Shown: positions 15,098 to 21,170 of the stretch, one piece after another | Layout: every line of letters starts with the position of its first letter | Position numbering within the stretch: position 1 is the stretch's first letter | Source of the DNA: RGIG8775 sp045612185 | GTDB taxonomy: Bacteria > Bacillota > Clostridia > Oscillospirales > CAG-272 | Reading direction: 5' to 3' | Length of the DNA: 21,170 nucleotides | NCBI GenBank assembly: GCA_045612185.1 | Contig: JAZKYO010000140.1 | Coordinates: 1 to 21,170, forward strand | Position numbers and translations under genes: made by a program | Notes under the pieces: model-generated | Databases searched by the model: none | Told to the model about the DNA's origin: nothing | Seen by the model: only the letters and a program-made list of their open reading frames with translations

Positions 15098-16261
15098 TTA
15101 TCTGACAGCCGAAATTTTTATATTGTCAAAAATCGTTTCGGGCATAGAGCCGTCACCAAATCTAAAGGAAAGGCTTGGGCTTTGTACACTGTTCTTGATA
15201 TAGACGTAATTGTTTTGAGAAACGCCTACGCTTTTACCGTTTACAAACACCTCTGCGCTACCCGTCTGCATACTAAGCAAAACGTTTATCTTGTAGGTAA
15301 CGCCCTTCTCAAGAGCGATACTGTTTGAGTCGGTAAGCGGCTTCCCTTGTGTGGTCTGCAATTTACCTTCATCGTTTTTGAATTTAAACGTCCAACTGTA
15401 TTTTGCCGTGCCTACGGGGCTTCCGTTTTGGAAGTTGCCAAGCAACGAGAACAGCGAAGGCTCTTTACCGCTAACACCGTCGGCAACAAGAGTCATATCA
15501 AAGGAAATCGAAATATTGCCAAGCTCAAGCAGCTTTTCAGCATCAACGTCAATATAGAAAATGCTTGACGATGAGCTTATAACCTTAAGTCCGGTGCTTC
15601 CGTTAGCTTCTACCGTCTTAGAGCTGTAGTTATCCGGCTTGACAATTCTGAAGCCTTCGTATTTGGTGGCAACGTCTGAAAGAGAAGATTCAAAATCAAG
15701 TGAAAAGGCGGGTATATCGCTTTCGCTGATACTGTTCTTTCCGCAGAACGCACAGCTCGAGGTCGCGGAATATACGCCATTGCTGACACTCCACTTTGTA
15801 CTGCTGCCAAAGGAATGCTGTGTTTGTGCCGATACCACTTCTTCTTTGCCACAGATTGAGCAAATACAAATTGCTTTTCCGTCTGCGGCACAGGTGGCTT
15901 CGGATATAATTTCAGTGACGAGCATTTTGTGTCCCATTGCGGGGGCAACCACTGCACCGCAAACACCGCAAAGCGTTTCGGTCTCACAGTTTATTTCTTT
16001 TGCCGTATGAGCGATTTTCGGTATTACTAATTCGTCACTTATTTCACCGCAAGAGCATTTTTCTATAATTTTTCCTTCGTTTACACAGCTTGCGGGTATA
16101 ATCTCCTCTATGATGGTGTGGACGTGTGTTATATCTGTCTGCGGCGCGTCGGTTTGTTGCGGTGCGTCGGTTATTTCGGATATCTCATTGCCGCAGGAAG
16201 CGAGCGTGATAAATAGAGATAATACAACGATAAGTTGAATTATTTTGGTAAAAGTAGACAT
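15098..16261 (-). CDS. Lipoprotein with Cys-rich region and beta-sandwich C-terminus
   Basis: A 387-aa lipoprotein: lipobox LASC with Cys23, a Thr/Asp/Pro linker (28-45), a Cys-rich region about 48-175 with repeated H-x(n)-ATC/ASC-x(n)-C-x-C or CxxC clusters (Cys59, 69, 71, 92, 98, 101, 124, 132, 134, 137, 170, 173), then a beta-rich region about 186-387 resembling a concanavalin/LamG-type sandwich (for example GSAEVFVNGKSVGV at 334-347). The Cys-rich part uses the same general pattern as the repeats in the MACPF protein. A surface adhesin or glycan-binding role is possible but unproven. AAGGAGGT lies 5 nt before the ATG at 16261. It probably heads an operon with the serine hydrolase. Confidence 0.75.
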   Translation of the reverse strand: MSTFTKIIQLIVVLSLFITLASCGNEISEITDAPQQTDAPQTDITHVHTIIEEIIPASCVNEGKIIEKCSCGEISDELVIPKIAHTAKEINCETETLCGVCGAVVAPAMGHKMLVTEIISEATCAADGKAICICSICGKEEVVSAQTQHSFGSSTKWSVSNGVYSATSSCAFCGKNSISESDIPAFSLDFESSLSDVATKYEGFRIVKPDNYSSKTVEANGSTGLKVISSSSSIFYIDVDAEKLLELGNISISFDMTLVADGVSGKEPSLFSLLGNFQNGSPVGTAKYSWTFKFKNDEGKLQTTQGKPLTDSNSIALEKGVTYKINVLLSMQTGSAEVFVNGKSVGVSQNNYVYIKNSVQSPSLSFRFGDGSMPETIFDNIKISAVR

Positions 16262-16299
16262 GAAAGACCTCCTTGATTAAATCTGATTTGTATAGTTAT

Positions 16300-16327
16300 A
16301 TTATAGCATAGATAAATCTAAAAAACA
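16300..16327 (-). promoter_or_regulatory. Promoter of the lipoprotein operon
   Basis: Minus strand: TTGTTT (16322-16327), 16-bp spacer, TATAAT (16300-16305) preceded by TG one base before (TGCTATAAT, extended -10). The leader would be about 32 nt. The weak -35 is offset by the extended -10. Confidence 0.7.
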
Positions 16328-16394
16328 ATGATTTATTTTAAGAACTTCATATCTTATTTTACGATTGTTACACCTTGAAAAGAGTGATATTTGA

Positions 16395-16427
16395 TAAAAA
16401 AGCAGGGGCGATTGAAACATCGCCCCT
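16395..16427 (-). terminator. Terminator of tyrS
   Basis: AGGGGCGAT (16404-16412) pairs perfectly with ATCGCCCCT (16419-16427) around a 6-nt loop. On the minus strand the hairpin is followed by GC and TTTTTT. It lies about 20 nt past the tyrS stop. Confidence 0.9.
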
Positions 16428-16447
16428 AAAAAACGTGTGGAAATATT

Positions 16448-17668
16448 TTACCCAACAACAACCTTCATAAAGTTCTTTTTACCTCTCTTGACTACCGCAC
16501 CGTCGGTGAATGCCTCGGGAGCGTAGAGAGCCTTGATGTCGGTTACTTTTTCACCGTCGACCGAAACTCCGCCCTGCTCAACCGCGCGTCTTGCCTCGGA
16601 TTTTGAGGGAACGAGACCGGTCTTTACAAGGAGGGTGAGAATGTCAATCTTGCCGTCAACAAAATCGTCGGTAGTGATAGTTGCGGTAGGCATATTTGCA
16701 GAGCTGCCTGCGCTGAAGAGCGCGCGAGCCGCTTCCTGAGCCTTTGCGGATTCCTCCTCGCCGTGAACGAGCTTTGTAAGCTCATACGCGAGAATTTCCT
16801 TTGCCTTGTTAAGCTGTGCGCCCTCCCACTTGTCCATCTCGTCGATTTCCTCAAGGGGAAGGAATGTGAGCATGCGGATGCACTTAAGCACGTCGGCATC
16901 GCCAACGTTTCTCCAATACTGGTAGAAATCAAAAGGAGTAGTCTTGTTTGGGTCAAGCCAAACTGCACCGCTTGCTGTTTTACCCATCTTCTTACCCTCT
17001 GAATTGAGGAGAAGGGTAATAGTCATAGCGTGTGCGTCCTTACCAAGCTTGCGGCGGATAAGCTCTGTACCGCCAAGCATATTCGACCACTGGTCGTTTC
17101 CGCCAAACTGAAGGTTACAGCCGTGAGTCTGGAACAGGCGGTAGAAGTCGTAGGACTGCATGATCATATAGTTGAATTCAAGGAAGGAAAGACCCTTTTC
17201 CATTCTTTGTTTATAGCACTCGGCTCTGAGCATGTTGTTGACCGAGAAGCAAGCGCCAACCTCACGAAGAACCTCTACGTAGTTAAGGTCAAGAAGCCAA
17301 TCGGCGTTGTTTACCATTTCTGCTTTTCCCTCACCGAATTCGATGAAGCGTTCCATCTGCTTTTTGAAGCACTCGCAGTTGTGCTGTATGGTTTCCTTAG
17401 TCATCATAGAGCGCATATCGGTACGTCCCGATGGATCACCGATCATTGCCGTGCCGCCGCCGATAAGGGCAATGGGCTTGTTGCCAGCCATCTGAAGTCT
17501 TTTCATAAGGCAGAGCGCCATAAAGTGACCTACGTGAAGGCTGTCGGCAGTGGGGTCAAAGCCGATATAAAACGTAGCTTTTCCGTTGTTTACAAGCTCC
17601 TTTATCTCATTTTCATCGGTTACCTGAGCAATAAGACCTCTGGCAACCAACTCGTCGTAAATAGTCAT
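16448..17668 (-). CDS. tyrS: Tyrosyl-tRNA synthetase
   Basis: A 406-aa class I aminoacyl-tRNA synthetase that charges tRNA-Tyr. The HIGH motif is HVGH (45-48) within GFDPTADSLHVGHF; the KMSKS motif is KMGKT (227-231); QFGGNDQW (187-194) is the tyrosine-enzyme signature. The C-terminal S4 RNA-binding domain covers about 340-404 (LVPSKSEARRAVEQGGVSVDG). Length is normal. AAAGGA precedes the ATG at 17668. It has its own exact-consensus promoter. Many Firmicutes tyrS genes carry a T-box leader; here the leader is only about 35 nt, too short for one. Confidence 0.98.
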   Translation of the reverse strand: MTIYDELVARGLIAQVTDENEIKELVNNGKATFYIGFDPTADSLHVGHFMALCLMKRLQMAGNKPIALIGGGTAMIGDPSGRTDMRSMMTKETIQHNCECFKKQMERFIEFGEGKAEMVNNADWLLDLNYVEVLREVGACFSVNNMLRAECYKQRMEKGLSFLEFNYMIMQSYDFYRLFQTHGCNLQFGGNDQWSNMLGGTELIRRKLGKDAHAMTITLLLNSEGKKMGKTASGAVWLDPNKTTPFDFYQYWRNVGDADVLKCIRMLTFLPLEEIDEMDKWEGAQLNKAKEILAYELTKLVHGEEESAKAQEAARALFSAGSSANMPTATITTDDFVDGKIDILTLLVKTGLVPSKSEARRAVEQGGVSVDGEKVTDIKALYAPEAFTDGAVVKRGKKNFMKVVVG

Positions 17669-17709
17669 TTTTCAAAAATCCTTTCAAAAGAATGTAATAT
17701 ATCCTAACA

Positions 17710-17738
17710 ATTATATACCAAATATTGCAAATTGTCAA
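17710..17738 (-). promoter_or_regulatory. Consensus promoter of tyrS
   Basis: Minus strand: TTGACA (17733-17738), 17-bp spacer, TATAAT (17710-17715). An exact match in both boxes. The start would be near 17703. Confidence 0.9.
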
Positions 17739-17755
17739 GTAGTAGACGAAAAAAC

Positions 17756-19480
17756 TTAAGCCGTCGTAATTTCAAAGTCAAAGGATTCGCTTTGCGCCTC
17801 GCCCGTCTCACGTGGGATATACGCCACTTCCGCCCCCTGATCGAGAGAATTGGCAGTGGTGGCTAACAGAAATCCGCCGTGGTGTGCCGTTGCTGCGTCA
17901 AAGTCGTTTTTTTGTATTTCGTGAGCGCCCTCAAGCATTTTTTCCAAGTCCGCATCAAGGTTTTCACATGTAGGATAAACAGCCGAGAGCTTGCCGTCTC
18001 CCGCCGATTTTTTCACGTAGTCAAAAAGCGCGTTAAGGTTTTTAAAGTCGGGAAGTCCCGATTCCTTGCGGGCTGGTTCAACGTAGAAAACGCGCGTGTT
18101 TTGCGCTGAGGTTTTCATGGGTGTACCGAGCGGTGATTCTGCGAGGGTGTGGAAGCACAGGCTCGGAGTATCTCCAATTTCTATTTTGGGGCAAACGTCG
18201 ACAATGCCAAGCTCGCACTGGGCGCGATAAGCGCCGAGAATAAGTTCAACCGACGAGCCAAGCTCCTTTTCATCGGGGTCGCTCAGAGGGAGCGTGTAAA
18301 CTCCCGCGCCCAAAACCTCGGTAGCGCCGCTTGCCGCGCAGAGGGCATAGGAGTGAAGCACCGAATTAAAGCCCGCCATAAAATAATTATCACCGCCGCA
18401 AATTGCGCTGTTCATTCTGTAACGCTTGCCGCTGAGATTTATGTATACCGAGCCCGATTCTTCCTCAATTTGCGGCTTTTCTCCGTCTGCCTCGCATCTT
18501 CGGGGATGAGAAAAGGCAATGCTGTTGAGAAGCTTGATATCAATCGTAAGAGTTTCGCCCGCAAGCGAAGCACCGCTGATTTTTTTATCTTTTGTAAGCT
18601 GTCCGATCGTTACTACTCTCAGCCCCAATTCCTGAGCCTTTACAAGCATATCGGAGGCTTGGGTTTTGTTGAATACAGCCAGAACGCCGAAATCTCCCTC
18701 GGCAAGCGGCTCGAAGGGGGAAATGCACCCGTCCTTGCCCTCAAAGGGTTTTGAATTAAGTGCTGTTCCAAGCTCAAATCTCGACAGCCCGCCTACTATA
18801 CTCTGATCGTTTATTACAACCGCTTTTTTGTAAAGCGAAATCATTTCCTGCGACTGAGCCAGTTCCTCAAGCCTTGACTCAAAGTCCTCGCAGTCGTTGA
18901 AGCTTTTCAAAACAGCGTAAACAACGTCTCCCACTTCAAGTCTGTCTTTGGGGTGAGGCTTTCTCAGCGAGATTGCGGTAATGCCTTTTCCCACCTCGGC
19001 AATTTTTCTGTGTCCGGAAACCGCTGCGTCTATTCCTCTCAGCTTGCCCCCAAAAAGTGTCAGCTTCGCCGCTGTTTCAGCGCTGTCTCTGCCTAAAAAC
19101 TCGGGTAAAATATTCAACATATCAACCACAGAGCAAGGCGCTGAGTACTCGGGATCAACCGCCCTCCTACGCGCCATAAGATCAGCGTAGGTATCGGCAA
19201 CCGTTTGGTCGTTGGTGAGAAAAGCCGCTACAAGCTTTGTTTTGGGATCTCTCGAATGGTCGTAATACACTCGGTCTATTATTTTAAGCTCGTGGATAGT
19301 GGGGTTGTTGAGCCTTTCGTTTCTGAAGAAATTCTGGCAGAAGCGAAGCTCCGAAAGTCCCATTTTGAAATTCAGCCCGTCTATCAAAGACGCAAGTGAA
19401 TCAGATGTCAAAAAAGGGAAGTTTACGAGAGTACGGGTTGAAAAGCCTCCGACTTCCGCGCTTGGAAACTGATTGTTCAT
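17756..19480 (-). CDS. PurL-like (FGAM synthase-related) protein with altered active site
   Basis: A 574-aa protein that resembles the synthetase part of the single-chain clostridial phosphoribosylformylglycinamidine synthase. The best stretch is 42-80: LSELRFCQNFFRNERLNNPTI and following, aligning with the linker-region pattern of PurL (L-x-FCQ-x-YFR-x-E-x-R-DPT-x-x-E). The conserved PurL W-S-D-H-C-R-H motif that follows is here replaced by YYDHSRDPK (72-80): His is kept at 75 but the Cys and the second His are lost. GGDNYFMAGFNSVLHSYALC (362-381) follows in the second half. It is half the length of full PurL and has no glutaminase domain with a catalytic Cys. A catalytic role in purine synthesis is therefore doubtful. 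It starts 20 bp after mtaB, with AAAGGA before the ATG, and is probably cotranscribed with it. Family placement is from pattern memory, not a search. Confidence 0.6.
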   Translation of the reverse strand: MNNQFPSAEVGGFSTRTLVNFPFLTSDSLASLIDGLNFKMGLSELRFCQNFFRNERLNNPTIHELKIIDRVYYDHSRDPKTKLVAAFLTNDQTVADTYADLMARRRAVDPEYSAPCSVVDMLNILPEFLGRDSAETAAKLTLFGGKLRGIDAAVSGHRKIAEVGKGITAISLRKPHPKDRLEVGDVVYAVLKSFNDCEDFESRLEELAQSQEMISLYKKAVVINDQSIVGGLSRFELGTALNSKPFEGKDGCISPFEPLAEGDFGVLAVFNKTQASDMLVKAQELGLRVVTIGQLTKDKKISGASLAGETLTIDIKLLNSIAFSHPRRCEADGEKPQIEEESGSVYINLSGKRYRMNSAICGGDNYFMAGFNSVLHSYALCAASGATEVLGAGVYTLPLSDPDEKELGSSVELILGAYRAQCELGIVDVCPKIEIGDTPSLCFHTLAESPLGTPMKTSAQNTRVFYVEPARKESGLPDFKNLNALFDYVKKSAGDGKLSAVYPTCENLDADLEKMLEGAHEIQKNDFDAATAHHGGFLLATTANSLDQGAEVAYIPRETGEAQSESFDFEITTA

Positions 19481-19500
19481 TTTTGTATCCTTTCTAAAGG

Positions 19501-20805
19501 TTAGTCCGCAAGTTCTGCGTCAATAATCTCTCCGTCTGTCGACAGAAATTTGACCGAATGAAGCTCGGAGTGAAGCGAGCGGTCCGAACGCACCCTTACC
19601 TCCATAAAATTGTCGGTGTGACCGTAAGCAAAGCCGTTTTCGTAGTCCTCAAAAAGCACGCGCGAGAGCTTGCCTTCTTTTACCGCATTGCGCAAAATAT
19701 CCGCCCTGATTTCCTTGCCAATAGAGCTAAGCGCGGTGACGCGTTGCTTTTTAATTGCCTTGTCAATCTGGCACGGCATTGCTGCCGCAGGTGTGCCTTC
19801 GCGCTTGGAGTAGGGGAAAACGTGCATCATAAGGAATTGCGCTTTCTTGGCAAATTCCGCCGTTTCGCGGAAGTTTTCATCACTTTCACCGGGAAAACCT
19901 ACTATAATGTCGGTGGTAAAGCATACGTCGGGCATAGCCTCGCGCAGGGCGTTTATGGAGGCAAGCGCCATTTCTACGTTATATTTGCGCCTCATTCCGC
20001 GCAATACGGCGTTGCTTCCGCTTTGCATGGAAATGTGAAAGTGGTGGGTAAGGGAATTAAGCTTTGCGATCCGATCAATAAAGTCTTTTTTCATAATTGA
20101 GGGGTCAAGTGAGCCGAGGCGTATTCTTCCTATACCCTCAATTTTGTCTATGGCTTCAAGAAGCTCAACCAAGGACGAGCCTACATCACGCCCGTAAGAG
20201 CCTGTTTCAATTCCGGTAAGCACTATTTCACGGCAACCGTTTTGCGTAAGCTCTCTGACCTCCGAGATAACGTCGTCAAAGGGCTTTGAGCGTATCTTTC
20301 CTCTAGCCTTGGGGATAATGCAGTAAGCACAGTGTGACTCGCATCCGTCCTCGATTTTTATGTATGCGCGGGTGCGGTCAAATTTGGTGATGCTCATTTT
20401 TTCAAATGGGGCGGTATTAATGTCTGAAATCTCGCAAACCGCTCTTTCGTTTTTGGATTTTGTCTGCAAAAGAGCTACGGCGGCGTCGGCAATTTTGGTT
20501 TTGTCGGCGTTTCCGCAAACGTAGTCTACGCCAAGAATCCTCTTTATACTTTCGGCATCGGTTTCCGCAAGACAGCCCGTGACGAGAATATAAGCCTCGG
20601 GATTTCTTGCTATGGCTCGCCTTATTGTTTGCCGCGCCTTGCGGTCGCTTTCGCCCGTTACCGTGCATGTGTTGATTACGTAAAGGTCGCACACTTCGTC
20701 TGCATGAAGCTGGGTAAGTCCACTTGCTTCAAGCAACTCGGCTATTGCCTCTGACTCGTATTGATTGACCTTGCATCCAAGTGTAAATATTCCAAAGGTA
20801 GCCAT
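19501..20805 (-). CDS. mtaB: tRNA ms2t6A37 methylthiotransferase MtaB
   Basis: A 434-aa radical SAM enzyme that adds a methylthio group to N6-threonylcarbamoyladenosine at position 37 of ANN-decoding tRNAs. The N-terminal UPF0004 domain carries three cluster cysteines (Cys11 in GCKVNQYES, Cys47 in NTCTVT, Cys78 in GCLAE). The radical SAM CxxxCxxC motif is at Cys155, Cys159 and Cys162. The C-terminal TRAM RNA-binding domain covers about 371-433. The GCKVNQYES opening is typical of MtaB (YqeV) rather than MiaB. The ATG at 20805 is chosen because AAGGAGGT is 5 nt upstream and the family N-terminus begins there; an upstream in-frame ATG would overlap the preceding gene. It sits 22 bp after a GH3-type gene. 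Confidence 0.93.
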   Translation of the reverse strand: MATFGIFTLGCKVNQYESEAIAELLEASGLTQLHADEVCDLYVINTCTVTGESDRKARQTIRRAIARNPEAYILVTGCLAETDAESIKRILGVDYVCGNADKTKIADAAVALLQTKSKNERAVCEISDINTAPFEKMSITKFDRTRAYIKIEDGCESHCAYCIIPKARGKIRSKPFDDVISEVRELTQNGCREIVLTGIETGSYGRDVGSSLVELLEAIDKIEGIGRIRLGSLDPSIMKKDFIDRIAKLNSLTHHFHISMQSGSNAVLRGMRRKYNVEMALASINALREAMPDVCFTTDIIVGFPGESDENFRETAEFAKKAQFLMMHVFPYSKREGTPAAAMPCQIDKAIKKQRVTALSSIGKEIRADILRNAVKEGKLSRVLFEDYENGFAYGHTDNFMEVRVRSDRSLHSELHSVKFLSTDGEIIDAELAD

Positions 20806-20827
20806 ATGCGACCTCCTTTCGTGTGTT

Positions 20828-21170
20828 TTAGTTGAATTTGATATCAAAGGGAAGATGTCCTTTTGCCTCAATCTTGCCCGACAAAACCTCAATAGCATAG
20901 CCTTGAGATTCGGGGGCAGTGTAGCCGAGTATAACTCTCGGAAGATGGTTAATGGGAAGAACGGCGTATGGGTTGCCGAAATGCACCAGCGCCTTTACCT
21001 TCCCCGACAGGGAAAGAGCGTTTATAAGCGCCTCTGTACGGCGTGTCATACAGTCTGTTCCCAGATATGCCGAGGTGATGCAGAACGTGACGAATACTAC
21101 CTCGTCGTGTTTCGTTGCCGCCAGTAAAACCTTTTCGTTTTCAAAAGGCGTAGCGAATTCGGGAACGAAG
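20828..21170 (-). CDS. GH3-type glycoside hydrolase, C-terminal part (gene runs off right edge)
   Basis: The frame is open to the window edge (first full codon at 21169), giving the last 113 residues of a protein whose start lies to the right. The segment contains FVTFCITSAYLG, KVKALVHFGNPYAVLPI, PRVILGYTAPESQGYAIEVL and SGKIEAKGHLPFDIKFN. This is the usual end of the glycoside hydrolase family 3 C-terminal domain, found in beta-N-acetylhexosaminidases and beta-glucosidases, including long NagZ-like forms in Firmicutes. The catalytic region is not in the window, so substrate cannot be stated. It probably heads the transcript that includes mtaB and the PurL-like gene. Confidence 0.75.
   Translation of the reverse strand, partial: FVPEFATPFENEKVLLAATKHDEVVFVTFCITSAYLGTDCMTRRTEALINALSLSGKVKALVHFGNPYAVLPINHLPRVILGYTAPESQGYAIEVLSGKIEAKGHLPFDIKFN

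Noticed and set aside
17669..17755. A T-box riboswitch for tyrS.
   Set aside because: The consensus promoter at 17710-17738 leaves a leader of only about 35 nt, too short for a T-box stem I and antiterminator.

Overview
The window looks like a chromosome segment from an uncultured or little-studied member of Clostridia (Bacillota), probably a gut or rumen type. The signs are AGGAGG-type ribosome binding sites before almost every start, several sigma-A promoters with 17-bp spacers, low-to-medium GC, lipobox lipoproteins, a B. subtilis-like MazF, cohesin/dockerin modules, and a protein resembling the single-chain clostridial PurL. Species cannot be named from sequence alone. There is no rRNA, tRNA, CRISPR array, transposase or integrase, and no gene-free stretch exceeds 300 bases.

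Layout. 1-3830 (minus strand): a CvpA-like membrane protein with its own promoter, preceded by a MarR regulator plus acyl-CoA synthetase operon whose promoter overlaps one perfect palindrome and is followed by another. 3846-6159: an MFS permease (minus) and an AraC regulator (plus), divergently transcribed. 6307-7514 (plus): a solitary MazF toxin, then an acyl-ACP thioesterase whose promoter is nested in the mazF terminator. 7568-13574: the most unusual locus. A small XRE repressor gene (minus) diverges from a 1436-aa secreted protein that joins a MACPF pore-forming domain, Ig-like and GLUG-type beta regions, four cysteine-rich 68-aa repeats, a cohesin and a C-terminal dockerin. A second secreted protein with a paralogous cohesin follows 11 bp later. 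Three related near-palindromes lie between repressor and MACPF gene; one fills the -35/-10 spacer. 13769-16261 (minus): two lipoproteins, one a beta-lactamase-fold serine hydrolase and one with a cysteine-rich region plus beta-sandwich. 16448-21170 (minus): tyrS with its own consensus promoter, preceded by a likely operon of a GH3-type hydrolase (5' end off the window), mtaB, and a divergent PurL-like protein lacking conserved PurL residues.

How genes may work together. The MarR gene probably controls the fatty-acid activation gene. The AraC protein probably controls the facing transporter. The XRE protein probably represses both itself and the MACPF/cohesin operon, giving a switchable secreted pore-forming protein with built-in cohesin-dockerin assembly parts. 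That last system is the best candidate for an undescribed system, and its function is inference.
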